From positions 62,001-126,000 of the forward strand of contig DFGT01000039.1 in the NCBI GenBank assembly GCA_002371265.1: a DNA stretch of 64,000 bases. The letters run 5' to 3'. The notes beneath the pieces are model-generated. The model was not told the origin of the DNA and did no database searches. It was given only the letters and a program-made list of their open reading frames with translations. This stretch comes from Bacteroidales bacterium UBA3743 (GTDB lineage Bacteria; Bacteroidota; Bacteroidia; Bacteroidales; Paludibacteraceae). Shown here in pieces: positions 35,755-44,654 of the stretch. The position numbers were made by a program, and so were the translations under genes. The stretch's first letter is position 1, and each line of letters begins with the position of its first letter.

Positions 35755-38097
35755 TTATTTAACAATCACTTTGACACTTTGGTCTGTGCCATCAAGAACT
35801 AACACATAAATTCCTGGTTTGACGGAGAATGTCATCTCCTTTGCGGCTGGTTTTGAATCAATCAGCATGCCTCCAACATTCATCAGCAAAACATTTGCTG
35901 TTGTGCTTCCTTCTATATTTGCGACTATTTTGCCTGATTCTCCGTATGCGTTCAGCCATAATGGTTTGCCGAAATTTAAATAAGTTGGTCCGACGGTCAG
36001 TCCACCGTCTACCTCGCACATATAATAGCCGCATAATCCTGCTTTGTCGAAATAATACTGTCCTGTCGCTTCTGGAATCATTTCGCCATCCTTATACCAT
36101 TGGTATGTTGTCGTTTTGACTATTGCGTTGTCTACAGCAACCACGTCATTCCACAACACTTTTATTGCAGACGCAGGGTAATTGATTGTGACATCAATTG
36201 TGAATGTCGAGTCGATATTGCCAGATATAAGAGTCACATTCATTTTATATCTGCCCGGAACTGCGTCGCTTGATGTCGGGATTTTTATTGTATGTTGTCC
36301 GTTGTCGAACTCTCTCAAAGAATCTCCAAGCTCGGGCATCTGTTCACAGCTGATTTTGTAGTATTGCACTATTCCATCTACATCGATGTCTATTGTCAAA
36401 TCTTCTCCCGGTATGACATTCGTGTTGGTTTCTGTCGTCTCAAAACCAAATTTTTCGCTTTCGATTATGTCAAACTGATAATGTTTTGGCTCAACAGTCG
36501 CGTCTGCCCATTCGTAATGAAAAGTGTCAATGAGGGTGACTACTACATCATGGTTTCCAATTGCGGTCTGCTTCTCTCCATTTACAAAGTAGTTGTCATT
36601 CTCATCAATCGTATATGTCTGCTCTTTTCTGTTGTAGTAGAAAATTGTTGAGTCTGCCGACGGAATTGACACTTTGATTTTAGCAATTTTCAACTCGTAG
36701 ATTTGGTTTTCTGTTGTGGAATCACTCCATGCGTAGTTTGGTTTCAAAGATACGACGGTAGTGTATGTGCCTGGCTCCAAACCAATCGACTTTCCTGAAA
36801 TTGTATATGCTGGATTTTCAGGGACTTTGATAGCGTAGACGGTGCTGTCGTAAGTGACGACACTTGAGTTTACAGCTGGTTTCTCTACCAAGATTGGAAG
36901 AATCTTGACTGATAGGTTTATCGTGTCTTTAGAGCCATCTTCCCACACGTAACTAGGATTGAGTGTCAATCTTATGTTATATTCACCAGCGTCTACCGCC
37001 TCCCCATTCTCGACTGTATAGCCATCGTTTTGCGGAACAAGAGTTGTCTTTGATCCTGTGTATGTGAAATCGTTTGCCTCTGGAATTTTTACTTTTCCCT
37101 CTTCGATAACGAATGTTATTTTCTTTGGCTCAGACGTGTTGTCTGCCCACATATAGTTTTCGGCATCGTTGATGTAAACAGATCTTTCGTAGGTGCCGAC
37201 GGCAGATGCCATCTCATTGGTTATGTCGACTGTATATCTGCTGTTTGTCGCTATATCAAAGTGTTTGACTTTGCCGTCATAATAGAAGGTGTCTTCGTCT
37301 ACAAACGGGATTTCCAATTTGGCTTTGGAAATTTCAAAATCGAATAGCTTAGCTTCGCTTGTCCCGTCTGTCCACTCATGGTTGGCACTGTCGGAAAGTG
37401 CTACGTTTACAGTGTGTTTGCCTGCATTGGTCTGAGCATTTCCCGTGATGTTGTAATTGATGTTTGGTGAGATTGCATAAATCTGTATCGCACCGTTGTA
37501 TGTGAATCTTGTTGTGTCTGCCGACGGAATATCGACCTGAGCTCTGTTGATCACGAAATTGTATTCCTTGTTTGCTACAGTCGAATCAGCCCACTCGTAG
37601 TTGGCAGTGTCGTTGAGTGATACAGTCACCGTATGGTTTCCTGCCACTGTTTTGTGGATGCCGTTTGCGGTATAATTATCGTTTGCCGCAATCGTGTATG
37701 TCTGCTGATCTCCGTTGAAGACGAAATGAGAAGTGTCTGCTGAAGGGATCTCCACTTTCGACTTGTTGATCACAAATTTGTATGTCTTGGCATCTGTGCT
37801 CCCGTCTTCCCATTCAAAGAGGGCAACGCTGTTGAGGGAGACTGTCACTTCATATTCTCCGGCACTTGTATGCTTGTCTCCAAAAATAGTGTAGTGTGTA
37901 GTGTCTTCGGCAAGCGAGTAGGCCTGAAGGCTTCCATTGTAAACAAACGTTGTCGAGTCTGCCTGTGGGATGGCAACTTTTATTTTGCCGGAATCGCCTT
38001 CTGCAAATGATGATGCAAAATTGAGTAATGTTGCGACGAATAAAGAACTAAACTTGACAATATGTCTTGTTTTGCGTGAGTAGTAATGATTTCTCAT
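35755..38097 (-). CDS. Secreted protein of tandem Ig-like (MBG/YDG-type) repeats with a C-terminal sorting-like tail
   Basis: I start at the ATG at 38097 (MRNHYYSRK), since the longer frame begins outside any signal peptide. The product is 780 residues. A signal peptide ends near SSFAEGD. About seven repeats of 65-75 residues follow, with the pattern VxIPSADTxxFxYNG...YTIxxNxxYxxxG...AGxHxVxVxLxDxxxYEWADxT. The C-terminal 75 residues (ANVLLMNVGGML ... KPGIYVLVLDG ... VKVIVK) resemble T9SS type A tails. Function unknown; surface adhesion or cargo is inferred. A TATATTTG box lies at 38175-38182 (minus). Confidence 0.8.
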   Translation of the reverse strand: MRNHYYSRKTRHIVKFSSLFVATLLNFASSFAEGDSGKIKVAIPQADSTTFVYNGSLQAYSLAEDTTHYTIFGDKHTSAGEYEVTVSLNSVALFEWEDGSTDAKTYKFVINKSKVEIPSADTSHFVFNGDQQTYTIAANDNYTANGIHKTVAGNHTVTVSLNDTANYEWADSTVANKEYNFVINRAQVDIPSADTTRFTYNGAIQIYAISPNINYNITGNAQTNAGKHTVNVALSDSANHEWTDGTSEAKLFDFEISKAKLEIPFVDEDTFYYDGKVKHFDIATNSRYTVDITNEMASAVGTYERSVYINDAENYMWADNTSEPKKITFVIEEGKVKIPEANDFTYTGSKTTLVPQNDGYTVENGEAVDAGEYNIRLTLNPSYVWEDGSKDTINLSVKILPILVEKPAVNSSVVTYDSTVYAIKVPENPAYTISGKSIGLEPGTYTTVVSLKPNYAWSDSTTENQIYELKIAKIKVSIPSADSTIFYYNRKEQTYTIDENDNYFVNGEKQTAIGNHDVVVTLIDTFHYEWADATVEPKHYQFDIIESEKFGFETTETNTNVIPGEDLTIDIDVDGIVQYYKISCEQMPELGDSLREFDNGQHTIKIPTSSDAVPGRYKMNVTLISGNIDSTFTIDVTINYPASAIKVLWNDVVAVDNAIVKTTTYQWYKDGEMIPEATGQYYFDKAGLCGYYMCEVDGGLTVGPTYLNFGKPLWLNAYGESGKIVANIEGSTTANVLLMNVGGMLIDSKPAAKEMTFSVKPGIYVLVLDGTDQSVKVIVK

Positions 38098-38466
38098 CAA
38101 AAAATTATTTTTCTCTTGTTCTATTTGTAATACGCTCATCCAAAATTGTAGAGTGCAATTTTGAAGCGACGCTACAAATATAAACATTTATTAACATATT
38201 GAGAAAATAATTATGAAAATATATATCTGCCACGAGCCCATTGGTGTCTTTTCTGGATGTTTTTGAACTGTTCTTACTCCTTTAGGAGGAACCGGTTTGA
38301 ACTCTGCTCGCAAAAGAAATTCTGTGAACTTTGTGTCTCTGTGTTTTTATTTAGATCTGTGTGCTCGCCTTCGGCTCGCACTGTGGAAGGGGTTAGGGCG
38401 TTCCGCCCTTAACAATCCTCAAAAATATGCTTTAAGCCAAGGTATGATCCCCAATTTTAAGGTTTC
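38098..38466. other. Gap of 369 bases
   Basis: It holds the leader and the -7-like box (38175-38182, minus) of the Ig-repeat gene and a dispersed-repeat copy at 38321-38420. No gene is seen. Confidence 0.6.
38321..38420 (+). repeat. Dispersed repeat copy 4
   Basis: Order: tctgtgaactttgtgtctct, gctcgccttcggctcgcac, ggaaggggttagggc, then a shortened core 'gttccgccc' and ttaacaatcctc. It lacks the tatctataaacatggg segment that copies 2, 3 and 5 carry. Confidence 0.8.
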
Positions 38467-39612
38467 TTATTCCTCCACGACGATGAATTCAGTGAAGATG
38501 GAGTCGGAAATGAAGATGCCTTTTTCTGTGAGATGGCATTTTTCTCCGATAATTTCCACGTTGCCATCTTTTTGCTGTTTTGCTGCCACCTCTTTGGCAA
38601 GATCGGAGAACCTTGTTCCGAATTTATTGCTTATATATTGAAAATCAATTCCGTCGCTTGTCCTTAATGCTGTGAGAATATAGTCGTTGTATTTTTCCGT
38701 CACACTCAAAGTCTCAATTTCTGTGTCAAGTCTGTTTTCACTGATGGCTTTGAGGTATTTAGGCAGATGGCTCACATTCCATTGCCTGCTTACTCCGTCG
38801 TAGGAGTGTGCGGCTGGTCCGATGCCGATGTATGGAATGTCGTGCCAGTAAGAAGAGTTGTGGCGTGAACGGAATCCTTTTTGCGCAAAGTTGGAGATTT
38901 CGTAGTGCTCGTAACCAGAAGCGGATGTCGCTTCTCTCAAATGTTTGAAGCAAGTGAGGCAGTCCGCCTCGTCCATCTCTGTCAGTTCTCCTTTTGAGAT
39001 TTTTTTTGTCAGAAGCGAACCTTCGTGTAATTCAAGACAATATGCGGAAATATGGTTCGGCTTCAGTGCGATCGCTGTCGCCACATCATCTTTCCAAGAG
39101 TCGATGGTTTGCGACGGGAGACCATAGATTAGGTCTATGCTGATATTGTTGAATCCATATTTGCGGGCGTTGGCGATTGCGTTTTTTGCTTCCTCCGCGT
39201 TGTGGCGACGGTTGATGATCTTTAGTGTGGTGTCGTTAAATGATTGACAACCAATGCTAAGACGGTTGATGGCTGTGCCAGACAACTCTTTCAGATTACT
39301 GTCTGACAAATCATTTGGATTCGCCTCCATGGTGATTTCCATTTTGCCTGTGTCGACGTGGGGAAATGAATCCAACGCACAGTCGATTAGAATATTTATC
39401 TCCGACGACGAGAGCAGAGAGGGAGTGCCGCCACCGATGTAGATTGTCTCAAGCACATTCCCGTCGACGGGAAGATAATGGGCTCGCATTTTCATCTCTT
39501 TGCAGAGTGCGTCGATCAGTTCCACACGTTTGTTGAGGAGCGTAGTGGAGAAAAAATCACAGTAGCTGCATCTTTGGGTGCAGAGAGGGATATGAATATA
39601 AAGTCCTGCCAC
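38467..39612 (-). CDS. hemW: HemW-like radical SAM heme chaperone
   Basis: 381 residues from a GTG start (MAGLYIHIPLC) placed seven bases after the preceding stop. The radical-SAM cluster motif CTQRCSYC gives Cys11, Cys15 and Cys18. The segments YIGGGTPSLLSSSEI, RLSIGCQSFND and YGLPSQTIDSW belong to the HemN/HemW family. It lacks the N-terminal extension of true HemN, so heme delivery (HemW) rather than coproporphyrinogen oxidation is likelier. It follows the lipoprotein gene at 39619 and may be co-transcribed. Confidence 0.92.
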   Translation of the reverse strand: MAGLYIHIPLCTQRCSYCDFFSTTLLNKRVELIDALCKEMKMRAHYLPVDGNVLETIYIGGGTPSLLSSSEINILIDCALDSFPHVDTGKMEITMEANPNDLSDSNLKELSGTAINRLSIGCQSFNDTTLKIINRRHNAEEAKNAIANARKYGFNNISIDLIYGLPSQTIDSWKDDVATAIALKPNHISAYCLELHEGSLLTKKISKGELTEMDEADCLTCFKHLREATSASGYEHYEISNFAQKGFRSRHNSSYWHDIPYIGIGPAAHSYDGVSRQWNVSHLPKYLKAISENRLDTEIETLSVTEKYNDYILTALRTSDGIDFQYISNKFGTRFSDLAKEVAAKQQKDGNVEIIGEKCHLTEKGIFISDSIFTEFIVVEE

Positions 39613-39618
39613 TTGTGT

Positions 39619-40218
39619 TTATTCCTGAATTTCGGAAGAATCATGTTTTTCAGATTCTTCAATCTCGTCGAAAATAGGGTAGTGGCAACGGCTGAAATAG
39701 CAGTAGCAGGCACCGCTCTCAATCTTGTTGATGATGGTTTGTGGCACAGAACCGTCGGCTTCCAGCAGGACGATTATCTCATCTTTCGTGAGATAGAAAG
39801 TGGCATTGTCAGGGGTTTGGTCCTTTATGTACCAGAAGGGAAGATACCAATTGCCCATAAATTTTTCTGTCTCTTCGAAATTAAGGATATGACCATCAGC
39901 GGAGTATTTGCTGCGTCTCATATACATATCATTTTCTACGTTAATGTCGACGATGCAGTAGGCGGTATCCTCGGTGAAGTATAAAGTACGTCTGCTGAGT
40001 GTCTTATTCATGAAATTTTGACACACATTGGCTGCGGTGTTCTGCATACTTCCGTTTTTAGTGTTGATCACGGCACGTACAGAGTCGAAATGCCATCCCC
40101 CCTTCAGCAAATCTTTGTTGATGGGGGTCAGATCAATCTCATCCACGAACTGCTCTCTGCATGAGGCAAGCACGATGGAGATGGCTGCTAATATTAGTAC
40201 AAATAGATTCTTTACCAT
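39619..40218 (-). CDS. Lipoprotein of unknown function
   Basis: 199 residues. Signal peptide with lipobox VLASC (Cys near residue 20). The mature part contains LLKGGWHFDSVRAVINTK and a series of short strands (YFTEDTAYCIVDINV, HILNFEETEKF, TFYLTKDEIIVLLEA), a layout like small lipocalin-type domains. The C-terminal tail is Glu/Ser rich. No specific family is recognised. A -7-like TAACTTTG lies at 40256-40263 on the minus strand. hemW starts seven bases after its stop. Confidence 0.75.
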   Translation of the reverse strand: MVKNLFVLILAAISIVLASCREQFVDEIDLTPINKDLLKGGWHFDSVRAVINTKNGSMQNTAANVCQNFMNKTLSRRTLYFTEDTAYCIVDINVENDMYMRRSKYSADGHILNFEETEKFMGNWYLPFWYIKDQTPDNATFYLTKDEIIVLLEADGSVPQTIINKIESGACYCYFSRCHYPIFDEIEESEKHDSSEIQE

Positions 40219-40309
40219 ATTATATCTTATTAGTGCGTTTTTGATGAAAACTATACAAAGTTAGGCTTTTGAATGGAAAATCAAGCGGATAGGGGATAAA
40301 ATTCATGAT

Positions 40310-40670
40310 TCAAAATGCGTAATTCGTAATTGTGTGGAAATCCAATTAATTCCACAGATGGATTTCCCCAACAATTATGCATTATGAATTACGCATTATG
40401 AATTTGTCCAGACACGCACGTCCTATGAGACGCACGTCCTATGACACGCACGACCTATGAGACGCACGTCCGTGCGTCTCTACGAGAGGGTGTATTATCA
40501 GATGCGTGGAATTCCCAACAATTACGCATTATGCATTATGCATTATGAATTATCCAGACACGCATGTCCTTATGACACGCACGACCGTGCGTCTCTACGA
40601 GAGGGTGTATTATCAGATGCGTGGAATTTCCCAACAATTACGCATTATGCATTATGAATTATGAATTATT
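40310..40670. repeat. Complex tandem array with GAGACGCACG palindromes
   Basis: Three partial units follow each other. Each has a 'ggaattcccaacaattacgc' plus cattatg/gaatt segment; the second and third also have a run of (t/g)gacacgcac- or gagacgcac-type blocks closing with the palindrome cgtgcgtctctacgagagggtgtattatcag. GAGACGCACG at about 40459-40468 and CGTGCGTCTC at 40471-40480 form a 10 bp stem. The same blocks occur in xseA. Confidence 0.85.
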
Positions 40671-40672
40671 AA

Positions 40673-40711
40673 GGGTGTATCAAAACGGAATCATCACATT
40701 TTGATACACCC
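40673..40711. terminator. Hairpin behind prfB (possible terminator)
   Basis: GGGTGTATCAAAA (40673-40685) and TTTTGATACACCC (40699-40711) pair perfectly over 13 bases. It lies 43 bases past the prfB stop. The tail is AT-rich but has no long T-run. A sister hairpin with the same arms and the same 'aattcttca' flank is at 52002-52036. Confidence 0.65.
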
Positions 40712-40753
40712 TCAATTCTTCATTTTTAATTCTTAACTCTTAATTTCAAAGAA

Positions 40754-41867
40754 TTATTGTCCTCCTCCGAATTCCATCAGATAAGCTTTGATGAATCCGT
40801 CGATGTCTCCGTCCATCACGGCATTGACATTTGAAGTCTGGTAGTCAGTGCGGTGGTCCTTCACGCGGCGGTCGTCGAACACGTAGCTGCGGATTTGGCT
40901 TCCCCACTCAATCTTTTTCTTTCCAGCCTCAATTTTCGCTGTCTCCTGACGACGTTTCTCCAACTCGATGTCGTACAACTGTGATTTCAACAGACGTAGC
41001 GCGTTTTCCTTGTTCTTTGGCTGGTCACGTGTCTCTGTGTTCTCGATAACGATTTCATCATCCTGATCTGTCAAGACGTTGTGAAATTTATAGTGTAGAC
41101 GAACACCAGACTCCACCTTGTTGACGTTCTGACCTCCAGCTCCTGAAGAACGGAACGTGTCCCAAGACAATCCTGCCGGGTTGATCTCGATCTCGATACT
41201 GTCGTCTACCAACGGAACCACGAATACGGATGTGAATGATGTCATACGTTTTCCCTGCGCATTGTATGGCGACACTCTCACAAGACGGTGCACACCGTTC
41301 TCACTTTTCAGGTATCCGTATGCCATGTCGCCCTCAATCTTCATTGTGGCAGTCTTAAGTCCGGCCTCATCACCTTCCTGATAGTTGGAAATCTCACATT
41401 TATATCCTTGACGGTCGGCCCAACGCTGATACATTCTGAATAGCATCTCAGCCCAGTCTTGAGCCTCTGTACCTCCTGCTCCAGCCACAATCTTAAGCAC
41501 CGCGCTCATCTTGTCTTCTTCCGCGCGAAGCATGTTCTGCATCTCAAGGTCTTCAATCAAAGTGATGGCTTTTTCGTATGCCTGGTCAACATCAGCCTCT
41601 GTCACCAACTCCTCTTTGTAGAAGTCGAACGACAACTGAACCTCCTGTGCAGCATTGTGCACGGCTTCATATTTCTCCACCCAACGCTTAAGGTCTTTCA
41701 CCTTCTTCATCTGGGCTTCGGCTGCCTTCTGGTCTTCCCAAAAATTAGGATCATGCGTACGCATCTCTTCTTCTTCTATCTGCACACGCTTGGCATCTAT
41801 GTCAAAGATACCTCCTCAACGCGTCCTCGCGTTCCAACACATCTTTTAGTTGGTCTATTGTAATCAT
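40754..41867 (-). CDS. prfB: Peptide chain release factor 2, expressed by programmed +1 frameshift
   Basis: The first 21 codons run from the ATG at 41867 and end ...RRYL before an in-frame TGA at 41802-41804. The main frame continues from 41803 after skipping one base (T at 41804), reading L-D-I-D-A-K and giving a protein of about 371 residues. The slip site is AGGAGG TAT CTT TGA C, the classic RF2 autoregulatory signal with its internal Shine-Dalgarno. The GGQ peptidyl-hydrolysis motif is in SSGAGGQNVNK, and the SPF-like anticodon region reads SPYNAQGKRMTSF. RF2 reads UGA/UAA, so low RF2 favours slippage. It has a full promoter at 41893-41923. Confidence 0.96.
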
Positions 41868-41892
41868 AAAAATATGGATATAAATTTTGCCG

Positions 41893-41923
41893 CAAAGTTA
41901 AGGATTATTTATGAGATGACAAA
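41893..41923 (-). promoter_or_regulatory. Promoter of prfB
   Basis: On the minus strand: TTTG (complement of 41920-41923), 19 bases, then TAACTTTG (complement of 41893-41900). Full match, leader about 20 bases. Confidence 0.72.
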
Positions 41924-41998
41924 ATGCGGGAGAAATGTCAGAAATTTGGATGAAAGTATATATCTTTGTGCTTGAAAATAAAAACAAAATGATTAGTA

Positions 41999-42574
41999 AT
42001 GGTTGACAGAAAAAATGATATCTTGTTCGGATCCCCGGTATCTTCTATATCTATAGATAATTTTTTAAGAGTTGAAGGAAAATCATTTGCACAACAAGTT
42101 GCTGAATTCTTTTTTATACAGGGAGGTAAAGCATCTTCTAGTTTTGGAGAAGTTCTGTTGGATATTAGTGGCGTACATACAGATAAGGCACATGGAATAG
42201 GCAGGTTGAAGGCAACCTCTTTTGCCTCAGTGAAAGATGTTCTTGAAAAGGGCGTGGTTATATTGCCTATGACCAATCATTATATACACGGCAAAAGTCA
42301 AAAGACTGGAATGATTGCCGCTCCAATTACTATAGATGGTGTTAGTTATATATGTGTAGTTGTAGTAATAGATAATAATAAGACAAAGAAATTGTATGTA
42401 CATGAGGTGTCTATATATAAAAATCTCCTTGATGCTGTCTTATCTAATTGGGACACTAATGTACGACCCTCGCATCAAGGAGAAATTGTAAGATGTCTTA
42501 TGTCTTATATACGTGCTAATTACGAAAAAAAATATGTACAAAAAATATACGGCACAAATTTACAAAAAGATTAG
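41999..42574 (+). CDS. Orphan protein, possibly a phage-type nuclease-associated (PBECR/LPD-like) domain
   Basis: 191 residues, no signal peptide or membrane segment. Blocks such as VLLDISGVHTDKAHGIGRLKA, KSQKTGMIAAPITIDGVSYICVVVV and KLYVHEVS resemble the small domains found in phage and conjugative polyvalent proteins (BECR-fold nuclease or LPD types). The similarity is recalled, not computed, and is weak. The gene is AT-richer than prfB next to it, suggesting transfer. A TATCTTTG box lies at 41961-41968. No partner or immunity gene is adjacent, and the next gene is a TPR protein 100 bases away. Confidence 0.5.
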   Translation: MVDRKNDILFGSPVSSISIDNFLRVEGKSFAQQVAEFFFIQGGKASSSFGEVLLDISGVHTDKAHGIGRLKATSFASVKDVLEKGVVILPMTNHYIHGKSQKTGMIAAPITIDGVSYICVVVVIDNNKTKKLYVHEVSIYKNLLDAVLSNWDTNVRPSHQGEIVRCLMSYIRANYEKKYVQKIYGTNLQKD

Positions 42575-42612
42575 TTTTTTCCCAACATGGAGACATAAAT
42601 ACGAGTTCCAAA

Positions 42613-42643
42613 TTTGCTTTTTATCTTTTTGCGCGTATATTTG
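42613..42643 (+). promoter_or_regulatory. Promoter of the TPR-protein gene
   Basis: TTTG (42613-42616), 19 bases, then TATATTTG (42636-42643): full consensus, with the ATG at 42677. Confidence 0.75.
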
Positions 42644-42676
42644 TTTCTGAAAAATATTAAGGACTATTAAATTTTT

Positions 42677-44275
42677 ATGAACATGAAGAAAATAATTGCT
42701 TTATTATATGCAGTTTGGTTTTCTATCGCCATTGTGTGTGCATCATCGGTTGAAGTTAGAAGCGCGCGTGCATTATATGCCAAAAAAGACTATGTGGGAG
42801 CTATGGAGAATCTGAAGAAGGCGATAAAGGAAGACTCTAAGGATGTAGAGGCTCTTTTTATGTTGTCGGTTCTCTATTATGAGATGAATGATTTTGATAA
42901 TGCTTTCAAATATATAGATAAGGCAATCAAATACGGTAAGAAAGATCCTAATCTTCCGATTTATCATGGGACAAAAGCCTCTTTTTATTTGGAGTCGAAC
43001 GATACTGTTGCGGCATTGAAAGAGTATGATTTTGCCATTTCCTTAGATCCTAGTAATAAAGATGTTTTGTTGGATAGGGCAATCATGTTTAGAAAAATGA
43101 AGCAGTATGACAAGTCGACAGCTGAATTAAAGAAGGTCATTGCAATGGAACCAAATCATCAGGCCTACAGAGGTGTGGCTCAAAATGAGTATCTAAAGAA
43201 AAACTATAAGGCGGCTGCTGATTGGTACACAACAACACTTGAAAATTTTTCTGATAGTTATTATACATATATCTTACGCGGAAAATCATATCTGATGATG
43301 AAAGAGTATGATAAGGCATTTGATGATGCTGTGTCTGCTATTTCTACAAAATATTTTGAGGAAGCCTCCCTTTTGCTAAATGAGCTGGTTGATTCTACAT
43401 CGTTTGATAGTGTTATGGCCAAACTTAAAGATAGGGTAGAGAAGGAGCCTTCTAAACGTATCAGTAAAAACGTAATTCCTAATCTTTACTTTAATTATGG
43501 AAAAGTTTATGAGGCTATAGATATTTATTCTTCTTCATTGCGTTCTGGAGAAGCAAACGAATATCTTGCTTATCTGTATATAGCAGACTGCTATTTGTTG
43601 GCCGGTGATTACGACAAAGCTTTGGCATACTGTGATTCTGCCTATGCGGTTGACCCTAAAAAAATGAGATGCTGGCATTCAAAACTGAGGATTTACACAG
43701 TAATGGGAGATTACGATAAAGCATTGGAGACTGCTGATGGGTTGATTGGCGACATTTCAAGCTCTAATGTGATTTTGGATAAAAGTAAAATGGCACTTTT
43801 AGGCCAAAGGTCTGATATCAGACGACTAAAAGGTGATCTGCAAGGTGCCATGGCTGATTTAGAATTATCGTGTGCATTTAACGAGGATAATTTCGATAGA
43901 ATAAAAAAGGCGGAGTTGTTGTATAAAATGGGAAAACAGAAAGATGGAGAATTGATTTTGAACAAATTGCTAGAGGATAAAGAGTTCGCTTCTGGCAAAA
44001 GTGCAAAATATGCTTATGCTCTTTTAGGACAAAAGGATAAGGTGAGGTCGTTGTGTGAGACTGAAAATGCGGAAGACTCGCGTGACTTATTTAATATAGC
44101 CTGCGCATATGGTATGATGGGTGAATATTCAAGTGGCTTGCCTTATATAAGAAAGGCTTTGGAAAAGCAACCTAACTATGTTGAAACTATCCTTGCTGAT
44201 GTGGATATGGAAGAGTATAAGAAGCTTCCAGAATTTTGGAATTTGATCAATGAATTCAGACCAAAGAAGAGATAG
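42677..44275 (+). CDS. Exported tetratricopeptide-repeat protein
   Basis: 532 residues. A signal peptide covers about residues 1-22 (ending ...VCASSVE). The mature protein is made almost entirely of TPR units, recognisable at ARALYAKKDYVGAMENLKKA, VEALFMLSVLYYEMNDFDNAF, YIADCYLLAGDYDKALAYCD and others, at least ten copies. It is probably a periplasmic scaffold; no enzymatic domain is visible. It ends 13 bases before the -7 box of the cobalamin locus, so the two are separate units. Confidence 0.82.
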   Translation: MNMKKIIALLYAVWFSIAIVCASSVEVRSARALYAKKDYVGAMENLKKAIKEDSKDVEALFMLSVLYYEMNDFDNAFKYIDKAIKYGKKDPNLPIYHGTKASFYLESNDTVAALKEYDFAISLDPSNKDVLLDRAIMFRKMKQYDKSTAELKKVIAMEPNHQAYRGVAQNEYLKKNYKAAADWYTTTLENFSDSYYTYILRGKSYLMMKEYDKAFDDAVSAISTKYFEEASLLLNELVDSTSFDSVMAKLKDRVEKEPSKRISKNVIPNLYFNYGKVYEAIDIYSSSLRSGEANEYLAYLYIADCYLLAGDYDKALAYCDSAYAVDPKKMRCWHSKLRIYTVMGDYDKALETADGLIGDISSSNVILDKSKMALLGQRSDIRRLKGDLQGAMADLELSCAFNEDNFDRIKKAELLYKMGKQKDGELILNKLLEDKEFASGKSAKYAYALLGQKDKVRSLCETENAEDSRDLFNIACAYGMMGEYSSGLPYIRKALEKQPNYVETILADVDMEEYKKLPEFWNLINEFRPKKR

Positions 44276-44288
44276 TCGTAATTTTTTG

Positions 44289-44296
44289 TATCTTTG
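44289..44296 (+). promoter_or_regulatory. -7 box of the cobalamin-uptake locus
   Basis: TATCTTTG fits TAnnTTTG and stands just upstream of the riboswitch. No TTTG is found at the -33 distance. Confidence 0.5.
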
Positions 44297-44324
44297 CACC
44301 TGTTTTGTTCCGACTCGTATTTTT

Positions 44325-44478
44325 TTCGTTTCGGATTAAAAGGGAATCGGGTGTGAGTCCCGGACAGTCCCGCTGCTGTAACCTTTGGTAGAGGATTGCT
44401 CAATTTGGATAAATGCCACTGTCTTGATTGATGGGAAGGCGAGCAATTGAAGGAAGTCAGAAGACCTGCAAAACAACA
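44325..44478 (+). ncRNA. Cobalamin (B12) riboswitch
   Basis: The conserved elements appear in order: aaaagggaatcgggtgtgag (44337-44356), cccggacagtcccgctgctgtaa with the invariant GCTGCTGTAA, gccactg (44414-44420), gggaaggcgagc, and the closing B12 box agtcagaagacctgc (44455-44469). This is the AdoCbl-type aptamer core. It lies in the 380-base leader of btuB. Known mode: ligand binding represses expression, in Gram-negatives often by blocking translation, so uptake genes are expressed when B12 is scarce. The gacggggatctgcctcgtctcc hairpin-like stretch near 44543-44564 may be part of the switching region. Confidence 0.95.
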
Positions 44479-44654
44479 TACACCTGGCACCTCCGAGGAG
44501 AGGAATGTGGGATTCACGTGCGCTTTTTCTTGGCAAACGTAAGACGGGGATCTGCCTCGTCTCCGCAATTGTGCATGTTATCGTCAACGTCTTCGTTAAC
44601 GTTTAACTCCTCTGTGTTTGGTGTGTTTTATTTAACTGATTTTTACCAAGCAGG

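Larger units (their letters stand above)
40219..40753. other. Gap of 535 bases filled by repeats
   Basis: It contains the upstream region of the lipoprotein gene, an array of gcattatg/gaatt units and GAGACGCACG palindromes (about 40310-40670), and a long hairpin at 40673-40711. Plus-strand frames here (40457-40657) only translate the repeats. Confidence 0.75.

Noticed and set aside
40310..40670. CRISPR array
   Set aside because: Units are contiguous composite repeats without unique spacers of constant length, and no cas genes are near.
41802..41804. prfB as a pseudogene because of the early TGA
   Set aside because: The context AGGAGG-TAT-CTT-TGA-C is the known programmed frameshift site of RF2.
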